Assembly: GCA_039810485.1 (NCBI GenBank)
Contig: JBDHXA010000076.1
Location: 1-13,807, forward strand
Source: JADZAA01 sp039810485
GTDB taxonomy: Bacteria > Bacteroidota > Ignavibacteria > Kapaibacteriales > UBA961
Length of the DNA stretch: 13,807 bases
Direction of reading: 5' to 3'
The notes below the pieces were generated by a model, which saw nothing but the letters and a program-made list of their open reading frames with translations, was not told where the DNA came from and ran no database searches. The number at the start of each line of letters is the position of its first letter. The first letter of the stretch is position 1. Positions 13,760-13,807 of this stretch are shown here, piece after piece. The translations under genes were made by a program, and so were the position numbers.

Positions 13760-13807
13760 AAAACATAGATAGTCAGCTGTTAAATTGCAATATCGCATTT
13801 GTTTTCA

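Overview
The window is ordinary bacterial chromosome with two kinds of mobile DNA on it. The organism is probably in the Bacteroidota/Chlorobi (FCB) lineage. This is inferred from the ileS, TraR/DksA, lspA gene order, an isoleucyl-tRNA synthetase with the GXHH signature, a TraR/DksA protein with a partly lost zinc finger, mostly absent Shine-Dalgarno sequences, and several TAnnTTTG boxes upstream of starts. The DNA is AT-rich. I cannot name a genus.

Layout from left to right. Positions 1-119 (minus) are the 5' end of an IS30-family transposase gene that runs off the window; the end of that element lies near 195-237. About 320 bases without a gene follow. A plus-strand pair at 560-1976 encodes a PspC/LiaF-like membrane protein and a membrane-anchored toastrack-like protein, an envelope-stress type module. 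The minus strand then carries hflX, a family 2 glycosyltransferase gene and tRNA-Pro(CGG) with its own terminator. On the plus strand come a small c-type cytochrome lipoprotein and, after 397 bases of non-coding DNA, an OsmC-family protein. That gap holds a perfect 16-bp palindrome and a 189-bp MITE-like element with inverted ends and a candidate target duplication, ending 18 bases before the osmC start.

From 5856 to 13657 all genes are on the minus strand. Proline dehydrogenase and PdxB (erythronate-4-phosphate dehydrogenase) form a tight pair separated by 6 bases. ileS, a TraR/DksA regulator and lspA probably form a second transcription unit. A SirB1-like protein lies at the right. At 13731 a third copy of the MITE terminal sequence begins and continues beyond the window.

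I see no defence system, CRISPR array, prophage or obviously new multi-gene system. The points most worth a second look are the MITE-like element against osmC with its related third end, the GXHH synthetase (predicted to resist mupirocin strongly), and the unusual zinc-finger residues of the TraR/DksA protein.
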